Shown: positions 32,704-41,495, numbered from the stretch's first letter. The stretch: 53,126 nt of DNA from Paenibacillaceae bacterium (GCA_900766135.1 CAAFUF010000013.1:1-53126), one strand, 5' to 3'. Program-made: numbers and translations. The notes: generated from the letters alone by a model not told the origin.

Positions 32704-33738
32704 ATGTTGGGTGGCTTTACGAAAGACTTGGGTATTGATTTGGGGACGGCAAATACGCTGGTATATACGAGAGGCAAGGGAATTATCGTCCGCGAGCCAT
32801 CGGTGGTAGCGATTCATACCGATACGAAAAACATCGTGGCCGTCGGCGAATCCGCCAAGAAGATGATTGGCAGAACTCCCGGCAACATTCGGGCGATCCG
32901 TCCGATGAAGGACGGTGTGATCGCCGATTTCGATACAACGGCAACGATGATCAAATATTTTATCAGCCAGGCACAGAAGCAGCGTTCGCTGTTCCAACGC
33001 CACCCGAACGTGATGGTTTGCGTTCCGTCGGGCATTACGGCCGTTGAGCAGCGGGCCGTGGAAGACGCGACGAAGCAAGCCGGCGCGCGCGAGGCCTATA
33101 CGATCGAGGAGCCTTTCGCCGCGGCGATCGGCGCGGATTTGCCGGTGTGGGAACCAACCGGCAGCATGGTCGTGGATATCGGCGGCGGGACGACGGAAGT
33201 CGCGGTGATTTCCCTTGGCGGGATCGTCACCAGCAAATCCGTACGCGTCGCAGGCGACGAAATGGATGAAGCGATCATCCAATACATCAAACGCCAATAC
33301 AATCTGATGATCGGCGAAAGAACCGCCGAGCAGCTTAAAATGGATATCGGCTCCGCGCTTGCGTTGGAGAAAGTCGAAACGATGGAAATCCGCGGACGCG
33401 ATCTCGTGACGGGTCTGCCGAAGACGATCACGATCACTTCCGATGAAATTTCCGATGCGCTAAGCGATACGGTTGGCGCAATCGTTGACGCCGTGAAAGT
33501 AACCTTGGAGAAATGCCCGCCGGAATTGGCCGCGGACATTATGGACCGTGGAATCGTGTTGACCGGCGGCGGCGCGCTGCTGCGCAACCTGGATAAACTG
33601 CTGGCCAGCGAAACCGGCATGCCGGTCATCGTGGCGGAGAATCCGCTCGATTGCGTGGCCATCGGCACGGGCCGTGCCTTGGATAATATCCACTTATTCA
33701 AATCGAAAAGTAGTTCAGCCCTTCGTTCCAAACGATAA
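32704..33738 (+). CDS. mreB: Rod shape-determining protein MreB
   Basis: Actin-like ATPase forming membrane-associated filaments that steer cell-wall synthesis. Phosphate-1 motif GIDLGTANTLVY at residue 10, phosphate-2 VVDIGGGTTEVAVI, and adenosine motif GIVLTGGGALLRNLD. 344 residues. ATG follows AAGGAAAGGAAG. First gene of the mreB-mreC-mreD-minC-minD-rodA cluster. Confidence 0.98.
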   Translation: MLGGFTKDLGIDLGTANTLVYTRGKGIIVREPSVVAIHTDTKNIVAVGESAKKMIGRTPGNIRAIRPMKDGVIADFDTTATMIKYFISQAQKQRSLFQRHPNVMVCVPSGITAVEQRAVEDATKQAGAREAYTIEEPFAAAIGADLPVWEPTGSMVVDIGGGTTEVAVISLGGIVTSKSVRVAGDEMDEAIIQYIKRQYNLMIGERTAEQLKMDIGSALALEKVETMEIRGRDLVTGLPKTITITSDEISDALSDTVGAIVDAVKVTLEKCPPELAADIMDRGIVLTGGGALLRNLDKLLASETGMPVIVAENPLDCVAIGTGRALDNIHLFKSKSSSALRSKR

Positions 33739-33776
33739 TTTCGCGTGGAAGAAGGCACCCCTGATATTAAAGCGGC

Positions 33777-33809
33777 GCCGTCCTGAATTGGACGGCCTAT
33801 GCCGTTTTT
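33777..33809 (+). terminator. Weak terminator-like hairpin between mreB and mreC
   Basis: GCCGTCC (33777-33783), loop TGAATT, GGACGGC (33790-33796), then CTATGCCGTTTTTC. The T's are 7 bases away, so it may act only partly and let mreCD be transcribed at lower level. Confidence 0.45.
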
Positions 33810-33818
33810 CCAAGAAAA

Positions 33819-34712
33819 ATGTATGGTTGGAGGGTGCGAAAACTGTTTAAGCTGCTTGGCAACAAAAGATTGTTTATTTTGTTGATGGGACTTATTTTAT
33901 TTATTGCGGTAATGGGGTTTACGTTAGGGCCAAGAACCAACTTGTCCTGGCCGGAGAAATTCGTGAAGGACACGGTTGGCTTCGTGCAATACGTGTTTTA
34001 CAAGCCCGCTAGCTATGTAGCGGGCTTGTTTGAAGATATTTCGAATCTCCGTGCGTTGCAAGAGGAGAACGAGCAACTCAAGATCGCTTTGGCGCACTAT
34101 ACGCGCGACAAGGCGACCTATAACTGGATCGAGCAAGAGAACAAGCGATTGAAGGATGAGCTCGACTTTACGGAAGCACAGAAGAGAATGTATGACTACA
34201 CCTGGAAAATAGCCCAAGTCATCAGCGTCAACGATGATCCCGTTAATCGCACGATCGTCGTCAACCTGGGGGCTCGGGAAGGCGTCAAGGAGGGAATGGC
34301 CGTTTCTTCCGAGAAAGGGTTGGTCGGCGTGATCAGCCATGTCAGCAACTTTACGTCTACCGTCCGTCTTGCCACCTCGATGGATGCCAAGGACCCGAAC
34401 TCCAACGGGATCGCCGTTACGGCGCAGGGGAAGGAAAACGACGTGTTCGGCATGATCGAAACGTTTGATCGCGAGCAGGGGATGTTCCTCATGACGCGCA
34501 TTGAGGACGCTACTCCGCTGAAGGAAGGGGATGTCATCGTCTCCTCCGGAATCGGCGGCGTGTTCCCTCGCGGGATGGTCGTGGGTACCGTGAAGGACAT
34601 CCAGGTTGGCGAATACGGATTGACGTACACCGCTACGGTGGAACCTGCCGCTAACTTTACCGACTGGAAGGAACTGTTTATCGTGTTCGAACCGGAAGGT
34701 GAAGGCGAGTGA
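33819..34712 (+). CDS. mreC: Rod shape-determining protein MreC
   Basis: Bitopic membrane scaffold of the elongation complex. A short cytoplasmic N terminus, one membrane segment (RLFILLMGLILFIAVMGF), a coiled coil (LRALQEENEQLKIAL to LKDELDF), and extracellular beta-barrel domains (AQVISVNDDPVNRTIVVNLG, GVFPRGMVVGTV). The conventional start ATG 33819 has no ribosome site. TTGGAGGG (33827-33834) points instead to CTG 33843 (start-FKLLGNKRLF), 8 bases downstream, or to GTG 33834, which overlaps it. The stop overlaps the mreD start. Confidence 0.95.
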   Translation: MYGWRVRKLFKLLGNKRLFILLMGLILFIAVMGFTLGPRTNLSWPEKFVKDTVGFVQYVFYKPASYVAGLFEDISNLRALQEENEQLKIALAHYTRDKATYNWIEQENKRLKDELDFTEAQKRMYDYTWKIAQVISVNDDPVNRTIVVNLGAREGVKEGMAVSSEKGLVGVISHVSNFTSTVRLATSMDAKDPNSNGIAVTAQGKENDVFGMIETFDREQGMFLMTRIEDATPLKEGDVIVSSGIGGVFPRGMVVGTVKDIQVGEYGLTYTATVEPAANFTDWKELFIVFEPEGEGE

Positions 34713-35239
34713 ACAAGCGCAAACTGATTCTTTACCTGCTGATGTTCCTGTTGTTCATTCTGGAGGGCACTTTGGTCCCTTGGCTGGTCCCGTCGGCATG
34801 GCAGTCGCGGATCGCCCCGCACTTGGTTTACGTGGTCATTCTTTATTTTTCCGTTTATGAGAACCGGCATTCGGGGCTGATCCTCGGCCTGGTGTTCGGG
34901 ATACTGCATGACATCGTTTTTTACGGCGCGCTGATTGGCGCTTACTCCTTCGCCATGGGGTTGTCCGGCTATTTGCTCGGACTCCTGTCTCGCAACCAAC
35001 GGGCGCCCCTGCCGCTGATGATGATCGTCGTGCTGCTGGGCGGTCTGCTGCTGGATTCGATCCTGTTCGGCACGTATTCACTGTTCGAATTAATCCACCA
35101 GCCGTATACGTGGGCCCTGAAAAACCACATCATTCCGAACGTCTTCGTGCAGTTCGTGTTTGCTCTGGCGATTTACGTGCCGCTCAGGCGGCAACTCGAA
35201 ATCATTACCCGCAGACGCTCTCCCGAGGAGAACGCTTGA
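34709..35239 (+). CDS. mreD: Rod shape-determining protein MreD
   Basis: Polytopic membrane partner of MreC, 176 residues with about five or six hydrophobic helices (KLILYLLMFLLFILEG, LVYVVILYFSVY, LILGLVFGILHDIVFYG, LLGGLLLDSILFG, FVQFVFALAIYV). GTG 34709 overlaps the mreC stop in GTGA. Ends with an Arg-rich tail. Confidence 0.95.
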   Translation: MNKRKLILYLLMFLLFILEGTLVPWLVPSAWQSRIAPHLVYVVILYFSVYENRHSGLILGLVFGILHDIVFYGALIGAYSFAMGLSGYLLGLLSRNQRAPLPLMMIVVLLGGLLLDSILFGTYSLFELIHQPYTWALKNHIIPNVFVQFVFALAIYVPLRRQLEIITRRRSPEENA

Positions 35240-35317
35240 CTTCCCGCTTATTTTGCTTGCCATAAGCAGGAACTTTTCCGCTCCGGCGCGAATTGATTAG
35301 GGGGGAGGGACAGGCTA

Positions 35318-35977
35318 ATGACAGTAAAATCCAACCACGTGACGATTAAAGGCGTAAAAGATGGCCTGGTTTTCCTGCTGGACGACAAATGCGATTTTTC
35401 AAGTCTTCTGGAGGAACTGAAATATAAATTGGAGTTTAGCCATCAACATATTTTGACCGGGCCGATCATCCACGTCGATGTGAAGCTGGGGATGCGACTC
35501 GTCACCGAGGATCAGAAAGAAATGATTCTTGATATATTAAAGCAAAAAGGCAATCTGCTTGTCCGCTCCTTCGAGATGCCGGAAATAGTCCGTGCGGATG
35601 CGCCGGTGGCTTTAACGACGATTGCGGGCATCGTCCGCTCGGGGCAGGTGCTGCATCATGAAGGACACCTGCTGTTTATCGGCGATGTGAACCCCGGGGG
35701 GACGATTCGCTGTACCGGTGACATTCTGATCCTTGGCGCGCTGCGGGGCATGGCCCATGCGGGATTCGCGGGCAACGAGAATTCGGTCATCGCGGCTTCG
35801 TACCTGTCTCCGACGCAGCTCCGGATCGCGGAGACGATCAGCCGCCCGCCGGATGAGTGGGAGAACCGGGAAACGAGCATGGAGTTCGCTTTTCTACGGG
35901 AAGGAAAGATGCAGATCGACAAAATCATCAATATGACCCGGGTGAGACCGGACCTTAACGTGTTTAAAGGGGTGTGA
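35318..35977 (+). CDS. minC: Septum site-determining protein MinC
   Basis: FtsZ inhibitor recruited to membrane by MinD. An N-terminal FtsZ-interacting domain (1-100) and a C-terminal beta-helix that dimerises and binds MinD (GIVRSGQVLHHEGHLLFIGDVNPGGTI, GDILILGALRGMAHAG). 219 residues. ATG follows GGGGGGAGGG. Three bases before minD. Confidence 0.96.
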   Translation: MTVKSNHVTIKGVKDGLVFLLDDKCDFSSLLEELKYKLEFSHQHILTGPIIHVDVKLGMRLVTEDQKEMILDILKQKGNLLVRSFEMPEIVRADAPVALTTIAGIVRSGQVLHHEGHLLFIGDVNPGGTIRCTGDILILGALRGMAHAGFAGNENSVIAASYLSPTQLRIAETISRPPDEWENRETSMEFAFLREGKMQIDKIINMTRVRPDLNVFKGV

Positions 35978-35980
35978 ATC

Positions 35981-36778
35981 ATGGGACAAGCTATCGTTAT
36001 TACGTCGGGCAAAGGCGGGGTCGGCAAAACGACCACCTCGGCCAATATCGGAACGGCGCTTGCGCTGCTGGGGAAAAAAGTCTGCTTGGTGGATACGGAC
36101 ATCGGTTTGCGGAATTTGGACGTGGTCATGGGACTCGAGAATCGGATCATTTATGATTTGATCGACGTGGCCGAAGGCCGCTGCCGCTTGAATCAAGCGC
36201 TGGTGAAGGATAAGCGGTTCGATGAGCTTTATATGCTTCCGGCTGCGCAAACGAAGGACAAAAACGCCATTTCGCCGGAACAGGTCAAGGATATCATTCT
36301 AGAGCTGAAGAAGGAATTCGAGTTCGTCATTATCGACTGCCCGGCCGGGATTGAACAAGGCTTCAAGAACGCGATTGCCGGCGCGGACCAGGCGATTGTC
36401 GTCACGACGCCGGAGCACGCCGCGGTGCGTGATGCGGACCGCATTATCGGTCTGTTGGAGAACTCGCATATCGCTTCGCCGAAGCTGGTCGTGAACCGGA
36501 TCAAGATCAATATGATGAAAGCCGGGGACATGCTGGATATCGAAGGGATTTTGCAGGTGCTGAATATCGATTTAATCGGGATCGTACCGGATGACGAGCT
36601 GGTCATTAAGGCGGCCAACAGCGGGGAACCGACGGTCATGAATCCGGATTCCTCGGCGGCGATCGCCTACCGCAACATTGCGCGGCGGATCTTGGGCGAC
36701 ACCGTGCCGCTCATGCTGCTGGATCAGAAGAAGGGCGTATTTACGCGCTTCAAGAAGTTTTTTGGAATGGGTGGATAA
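35981..36778 (+). CDS. minD: Septum site-determining protein MinD
   Basis: Deviant Walker ATPase placing MinC at poles. Deviant Walker A GKGGVGKTT (10-18), DTDIGLRNLD, and the C-terminal amphipathic membrane-targeting helix (GVFTRFKKFFGMGG). 265 residues, normal length. ATG follows AAAGGGGTGTG at the end of minC. Confidence 0.98.
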   Translation: MGQAIVITSGKGGVGKTTTSANIGTALALLGKKVCLVDTDIGLRNLDVVMGLENRIIYDLIDVAEGRCRLNQALVKDKRFDELYMLPAAQTKDKNAISPEQVKDIILELKKEFEFVIIDCPAGIEQGFKNAIAGADQAIVVTTPEHAAVRDADRIIGLLENSHIASPKLVVNRIKINMMKAGDMLDIEGILQVLNIDLIGIVPDDELVIKAANSGEPTVMNPDSSAAIAYRNIARRILGDTVPLMLLDQKKGVFTRFKKFFGMGG

Positions 36779-36781
36779 CCG

Positions 36782-37927
36782 TTGTTTTTTAAACTAAGAA
36801 AAGTGGACTGGCTGATGGTGGGGATACTCGCTTTGTTTATGCTGTTTAGTACCCTCCTGGTGCGCAGTGCCATCGCTCCTTACGAATCGGAATTTCAGGG
36901 TTACGATCTCAAAACGGTCATTTTTTACTTGCTGGGATTTGTTGTCGTATTCGGCATGGCTTTAGTGGATTACCGTACCCTGCTTCGCTACAGCTGGTAT
37001 GTTTACGGGGCGGGCTGCGTGCTGCTGGTGCTGGTCTATCTGTTCGCTCCGGAAATCAACGGGGCGCGCAGCTGGTTCCGGATCGGGGGGTTGCAATTTC
37101 AGCCGGCCGAATTGGTTAAGATTATTCTGATCCTGACGACGGGATATTTACTAGGCAAAAGAATGGGGCAACCGCTTCAATTCCGGCGCGACATCATTCC
37201 GATCACGCTGGTGACGCTGCTGCCGTTTTTTTTGGTGCTGATTCAGCCGGACTTAGGGAATGCCATCATCTATCTGGTGGTGCTGGTAGGGATGCTGTGG
37301 ATCGGCAATGCCCGTTACAGCCACGTCTTGATCGCGTTGACCGCCGCCGTGGCGGCTTTGATTCTGTTCGTTACGTTGTTTAACGCCTATAATACGCAGA
37401 TTCAGGACTATTTGGAGAAACACCAGAAGCTTCATTGGTACCAGCGGATCAATACGTTCATCAATCCGGATCAAGCGTCGAGCGACGATCGGCATCAATC
37501 GAACTATGCCAAGATTGCCATCGGCTCCGGGGGACTGCTCGGCGACGGTTACATGAAAGGCGACTTGAAGAACAAAAAATTCGTTCCGTATCCATATTCG
37601 GACTCCATCTTCGTCGTCGTTGGCGAGGAGTTCGGGTTCATCGGGGCTTCGGTGCTGCTGCTGCTCTACTTCTTATTTATCTATCGGATGATTCTGATCG
37701 CCCTGCATTGCATCGATAAACGGGGAGCCTACATCATCGTCGGAATTGTGGCGATGTTCCTGTTCCAAATCTTCGAGAACGTCGGGATGATGATCGGACT
37801 GATGCCGATCACCGGGATTACGCTGCCGTTCATCAGCTACGGGGGAACCTCGCTCTTAATCAATATGTTATGTATCGGACTGGTGTTCAGCATTATGCTG
37901 CATCAGGAGAAATATGAGGTGGAATAG
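36782..37927 (+). CDS. rodA: SEDS family glycosyltransferase, RodA
   Basis: Polytopic peptidoglycan polymerase of the SEDS family, 381 residues with about ten membrane helices. Family signatures: GARSWFRIGGLQFQPAELVKI, IQPDLGNAIIYLVV, FVVVGEEFGFIGA, GITLPFISYGGTSLL. The neighbourhood of mre and min genes favours RodA over FtsW. TTG 36782 lies 3 bases after minD, with GGGTGG in the minD end as ribosome site. In B. subtilis rodA lies elsewhere. Confidence 0.92.
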   Translation: MFFKLRKVDWLMVGILALFMLFSTLLVRSAIAPYESEFQGYDLKTVIFYLLGFVVVFGMALVDYRTLLRYSWYVYGAGCVLLVLVYLFAPEINGARSWFRIGGLQFQPAELVKIILILTTGYLLGKRMGQPLQFRRDIIPITLVTLLPFFLVLIQPDLGNAIIYLVVLVGMLWIGNARYSHVLIALTAAVAALILFVTLFNAYNTQIQDYLEKHQKLHWYQRINTFINPDQASSDDRHQSNYAKIAIGSGGLLGDGYMKGDLKNKKFVPYPYSDSIFVVVGEEFGFIGASVLLLLYFLFIYRMILIALHCIDKRGAYIIVGIVAMFLFQIFENVGMMIGLMPITGITLPFISYGGTSLLINMLCIGLVFSIMLHQEKYEVE

Positions 37928-37930
37928 GAC

Positions 37931-37958
37931 AAACCGGTGCCGGAGGGCATCGGTTTTT
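37931..37958 (+). terminator. Terminator after rodA
   Basis: AACCGGTGCC (37932-37941), loop GGAG, GGCATCGGTT (37946-37955), then T's. Confidence 0.88.
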
Positions 37959-37998
37959 TGGTCGGCGCTGCGGAAGTGGGCGTTGTCCAACCAATAGA

Positions 37999-38181
37999 GG
38001 TAAAAAATCACCTTATTTTTGCTTTTCAAGGGATTTTGGATGAAATAAGGTGATTTTTTACCCTTATTTTGGAGATTCCAGGACAGTTTAGGGTGAAATC
38101 GGATAAATAGGGTTAAAAATTACCGCTATTTTGTGACTTGAAGGCAAGTCCGCTGAAATAACGACAAATATTAACGCTATT
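37999..38181. repeat. AT-rich palindromic repeat units before spoIVFA
   Basis: The 20 bases at 37999-38018 (GGTAAAAAATC...) are the perfect reverse complement of 38043-38062. The motif ACC-N-TATTTT, preceded by an A/T run, recurs near 38010, 38060, 38123 and in shortened form near 38174, with spacing of about 50-62 bases. GGNTGAAAT or GCTGAAAT boxes recur between them. The 370-base gap between rodA and spoIVFA thus holds three and a half imperfect units and no gene. Confidence 0.75.
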
Positions 38182-38219
38182 TAAACCGAGCCGAAGCCGC
38201 TAAGCGGAAGCGAGCTTGT

Positions 38220-38249
38220 TCATATTCCATCCTTCTGGCTCATAAGTAT
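38220..38249 (+). promoter_or_regulatory. Sigma-E promoter candidate of spoIVFA-spoIVFB
   Basis: TCATATT (38220-38226) fits the sigma-E -35 pattern KMATATT completely; after exactly 14 bases comes CATAAGTAT (38241-38249), which keeps the CATA of the sigma-E -10. The spoIVF operon is mother-cell sigma-E-dependent in B. subtilis. Confidence 0.6.
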
Positions 38250-38298
38250 GAAGTACAGGCCAAGGACAAACTGTGCATCGGACCGGAGGGATGAGAGC

Positions 38299-39210
38299 AT
38301 GGACGTGAAATCAAATGTCAAGAAACGGAGAGCAGAGCGAATTCGCCAGTTGACGATGGAAGATGCCGCGGGTCCGTTGCCGCCGGAACGGGGGTGGGAG
38401 ACGGCACCCGGGCAGGCCGCGATTCCGCGGCGGGAACAAGCGCCGCCAAAGGCGAAGGTAGGGCGCGCGGATATCGCCGGACCCGATCCCGATCCCGAAC
38501 TGCTATGGAAACGGGGGCAAGGCCGCTGGCAAGATCCCTACGGGAGCGCCTACGGAAGCCGCAACGAGGAACCTTTCGTTCCCGGACCGGGGAAACGGTC
38601 TACCTTTTGGTCTGCGATGTTCGTCCGATTGGCGATCAGCGCGCTCCTGTTTGCGGCGATCTGGGGCATGAACCGGTATGAGCCGTCCTGGTCGACGCCG
38701 GTCCGTGCGTTTATTGCCAAGTCGCTGACCGTGGAGATGGATTTTCAGGCGGCCCAAGCCTGGTACGAGCGTTATTTCGGCGGGGCACCGTCGTTTATTC
38801 CGATATTCAAAACCAATGAAGATCACGGTCTCCGGGTAGGCGCCGCGGCCGGTTTCTCGCTGCCGATTGCCGGCAGCCTGGCCAGCCCTTTCGCCTTGAG
38901 CTTAAAAGGAGTCGAAATTATTCCCGACTCCGGCAGCGTACAGGTCAAAACGATCGAGACCGGGCGGGTGCTCCGGGTTGCCCGGGATGCCGTTACCGGA
39001 CAGACGGTGACGGTGCAGCACGCCGGGGGGTACGTCTCGGTGTACGGACATTTGGAGCAGACCTCTGTCGAAAAAGGGGACTGGCTGGAAGGGGGCGATG
39101 TTCTGGGCAGCCTTCCGCCGCGAACGCAGTCGCCGTTGCCGACGCTCTACTTCGCGATCCAAAAAGATGACCGGTATATCGATCCGGCGGATGTGATTCC
39201 GTTTGATTAA
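38299..39210 (+). CDS. spoIVFA: Stage IV sporulation protein FA, LytM domain
   Basis: Holds and inhibits the SpoIVFB protease in the outer forespore membrane. A charged, Pro/Arg-rich N-terminal region (1-102), one membrane segment (about 104-124, FWSAMFVRLAISALLFAAIWG), and a C-terminal M23/LytM-like domain (about 170-303) with His241 (HAGGYVSVYGHL) and His251. The first HxxxD zinc motif of active M23 enzymes is not evident, so it is probably a non-catalytic scaffold. ATG 38299 follows CGGAGGG; an upstream in-frame ATG at 38248 overlaps the promoter. Overlaps spoIVFB by 8 bases. Confidence 0.9.
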   Translation: MDVKSNVKKRRAERIRQLTMEDAAGPLPPERGWETAPGQAAIPRREQAPPKAKVGRADIAGPDPDPELLWKRGQGRWQDPYGSAYGSRNEEPFVPGPGKRSTFWSAMFVRLAISALLFAAIWGMNRYEPSWSTPVRAFIAKSLTVEMDFQAAQAWYERYFGGAPSFIPIFKTNEDHGLRVGAAAGFSLPIAGSLASPFALSLKGVEIIPDSGSVQVKTIETGRVLRVARDAVTGQTVTVQHAGGYVSVYGHLEQTSVEKGDWLEGGDVLGSLPPRTQSPLPTLYFAIQKDDRYIDPADVIPFD

Positions 39211-40060
39211 ATGGCGCGGCATCGCGATTTCGTTCCACCCTTTTTTCGTCATCATCATGCTGATGTCGGTGCTGACCGGTCACTTCCTGGAACTGCTTGC
39301 CTTATTCGCGATCGTGTTCGTTCATGAGATGGGTCATGTCTTTGCCGCCCGCATGTACGGGATTAAAGTATTGTCCGTCCAAATGCTCCCGTTCGGGGGC
39401 GTGGCGGTTATGGAGGATGCGGGGGACATCACGGCAGGCCGGGAGATCGTCGTCGCCTTGGCGGGACCGCTGCAGAACCTTTTGCTGATCGGCGCCTCCC
39501 TGCTGCTTCATGCCGCTGGAATGTGGGACGGGCCGTTTTTGAACTATTTTATCCAAAGCAATCTGTTGATCGCCTTATTTAACCTGCTGCCCATCCTGCC
39601 GCTGGACGGCGGGAAAATCTCGCAGGCATTATGCAGCCTGGCGATGCCTTATTACGCCACGTTGATCTGGTCTTACCGCATCAGCCTGCTGTTCAGCGCC
39701 TTGCTGCTGGCGTATTCCTTCCTTCCGTTGCTGCTCGGGCTCGGGGGGATGCAATTGAATCTTTTGCTGATCGGCCTTTTTCTGCTCTATTCCAATCTGA
39801 CGGACTATCGGAACATTCCCTATCGTTTTTTGCGTTTTCTAGTGAACCGGGACCGCAGCTTCTCCAGGCATCTGCTGACCGGGACTTTGGCCCAGCCGAT
39901 CGTTGCCGACAAAACGAAACCTTTGGATCATATTTTGCGTCTATTTAAACGAGAAAAATACCATTTCGTTTATGTGATGAACCACCAAGGGAACATCGTG
40001 GCGGTCGTGCCGGAACAGCGAGTGATTTCCTCTTTCTTACAGGGGAGTTCCGGGGCTTGA
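39203..40060 (+). CDS. spoIVFB: SpoIVFB, intramembrane metalloprotease for pro-sigma-K
   Basis: Site-2-protease (M50B) that cleaves pro-sigma-K in the mother cell. HEMGH at 41-45 gives zinc ligands and catalytic Glu42; the third ligand is Asp135 in NLLPILPLDGG. About six membrane helices, then a C-terminal CBS-like cytosolic domain (about 215-285) that senses ATP in B. subtilis. 285 residues. TTG 39203 lies within the end of spoIVFA and couples translation. Confidence 0.95.
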   Translation: MIKWRGIAISFHPFFVIIMLMSVLTGHFLELLALFAIVFVHEMGHVFAARMYGIKVLSVQMLPFGGVAVMEDAGDITAGREIVVALAGPLQNLLLIGASLLLHAAGMWDGPFLNYFIQSNLLIALFNLLPILPLDGGKISQALCSLAMPYYATLIWSYRISLLFSALLLAYSFLPLLLGLGGMQLNLLLIGLFLLYSNLTDYRNIPYRFLRFLVNRDRSFSRHLLTGTLAQPIVADKTKPLDHILRLFKREKYHFVYVMNHQGNIVAVVPEQRVISSFLQGSSGA

Positions 40061-40073
40061 AGCGCAAAAGTCG

Positions 40074-40082
40074 TGATATAAT
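40074..40082 (+). promoter_or_regulatory. Extended -10 promoter of the RNase E/G gene
   Basis: TGATATAAT (TG at 40074, TATAAT 40077-40082) with a poor -35. Starts about 60 bases before the coding start. Confidence 0.55.
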
Positions 40083-40151
40083 GGAACGGGCATGTTACTT
40101 GATAATGCGAGTTCATGATCAATGGATGACGAACGTATGAAGGGTGAGATC

Positions 40152-41339
40152 ATGAAAAGGATGATTGTTCACTGCGGACCCGGCTCTACCGAAATCGCGC
40201 TTCTGGAAAACGGCAAACTTGTGGAGTATGCGGCAGAGCGTTCTCAGCATCGAGGGTTGGTTGGCAGTTTTATTAAAGGCAAGGTGGTCAATGTCATTCC
40301 GGGCATGCAGGCCGCTTTTGTGGATATCGGTCAAAAAAAGAACGCGTTCCTCTATATCGACGACGTGCTGCACCCTCATTTGGAAAAGCAGCCGAAGCAG
40401 AAGCCGTCGATCTCCGAGCTTCTGAAGCCTGGCCAAGAGATGGTCGTGCAGGTTGTAAAGGAAGCGATCGGCAATAAAGGCGCTCGGGTGACCACCCATT
40501 ATTCCTTGCCGGGACGCTGGATCGTTTATATGCCGACGGCCGGTTATGTTGCCGTTTCCAAGAAGATCGGGCGCGAAGAGGAGAAAAACCGCCTTAAGCT
40601 GCTGGGTGAGGAGTTGCGCAGTGAAGAGGAAGGGCTGATCTTGCGCACGGTCGCCGAGGAAGAAGACGGAGAGGCGATAGGTGAAGACCTTGCTCAACTG
40701 CGCAAGCTATGGGCCTCCGTCTTGGAGAAAGCGAAGCATGCGGCGGCGCCGGTTGTGCTGCACCAGGATCTAAGCATGATCCAACGCTTGATGCGCGACG
40801 TGTATAGCCCGGAAACGGACGAGGTGATCATGGATTGTCCGGAGCAGGCCGGGGAAGCGCTCGTCTTCCTGCAGGCGATGCTGCCGGGGGAGACCCCGCG
40901 CGTGATTGTATATGACGGCGCCGCGCCATTATTCGATCATTATGAGGTGAAGCCGCAGCTGGAGAAGGATTTTCAGCGGAAAATCTGGCTGCCGGGGGGC
41001 GGCTATCTGGTGTGGGACACTACCGAGGCGCTAACCGTCATCGATGTGAATACCGGCAAGTTTACCGGGGGAGACAGCCTGGAGGACACGGTATTCCGCA
41101 CGAATCTGGAGGCTGCGCAGGAAATGGCCCGGCTGATTCGGCTGCGGGACACCGGCGGCATTATCATCGTCGACTTTATCGACATGGACAGCGACGAGCA
41201 TCGGTCGGCCGTTTGTGAACGGCTGGAGCAGGCGCTTTCCGGCGACCGCACGCAGCATCATATTTTAGGCTGGACGAAGCTTGGTTTACTGGAAATGACG
41301 CGAAAAAGAATGCGGGAAGAGAATACGGTAATCAGTTGA
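40152..41339 (+). CDS. rng: RNase E/G family ribonuclease, short form
   Basis: Single-strand endoribonuclease family acting in rRNA and mRNA processing. N-terminal S1-like domain (about 36-125, GSFIKGKVVNVIPGMQAAFVDIG), then the catalytic DNase I-like domain with metal-binding Asp298 (TVIDVNTGKF) and Asp341 (IIIVDFIDM). The protein stops at MTRKRMREENTVIS, where family members usually continue into the CPxC Zn-link and small domain, so oligomerisation by Zn-link is not expected. 396 residues from ATG 40152, which follows AAGGGTGAG; ATG 40137 and 40122 are alternatives. Confidence 0.93.
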   Translation: MKRMIVHCGPGSTEIALLENGKLVEYAAERSQHRGLVGSFIKGKVVNVIPGMQAAFVDIGQKKNAFLYIDDVLHPHLEKQPKQKPSISELLKPGQEMVVQVVKEAIGNKGARVTTHYSLPGRWIVYMPTAGYVAVSKKIGREEEKNRLKLLGEELRSEEEGLILRTVAEEEDGEAIGEDLAQLRKLWASVLEKAKHAAAPVVLHQDLSMIQRLMRDVYSPETDEVIMDCPEQAGEALVFLQAMLPGETPRVIVYDGAAPLFDHYEVKPQLEKDFQRKIWLPGGGYLVWDTTEALTVIDVNTGKFTGGDSLEDTVFRTNLEAAQEMARLIRLRDTGGIIIVDFIDMDSDEHRSAVCERLEQALSGDRTQHHILGWTKLGLLEMTRKRMREENTVIS

Positions 41340-41399
41340 TTTTTTTAGGGGCACATGATAGTATATTAGGGTATGTGTCATGAGTGAGCTTGTGCACAT

Positions 41400-41480
41400 G
41401 CTGCAACCGCTCCGATCGGGTTGACAAGTCCGCTGGACCTAGCGTCCTTCGGCACCTGAATCAGGCGAGTCTGAGACATG
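41400..41480 (+). promoter_or_regulatory. Probable L21 leader (autoregulatory) of rplU
   Basis: The 5' region of rplU holds small hairpins (GGAC/GTCC at 41434-41452; CCTG/CAGG at 41456-41466) and a GACAAGTCC segment. A structured L21 leader is known upstream of rplU in Firmicutes. A TATATT -10 lies at 41362-41367. I could not verify the fold against the family model. Confidence 0.5.
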
Positions 41481-41495
41481 AGGAGGTGCAAGCAA

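Noticed and set aside
37982..38181. Terminator reading of the 20-bp palindrome before spoIVFA
   Set aside because: The T-run is inside the stem rather than after it, and rodA already has a proper terminator at 37931-37958.
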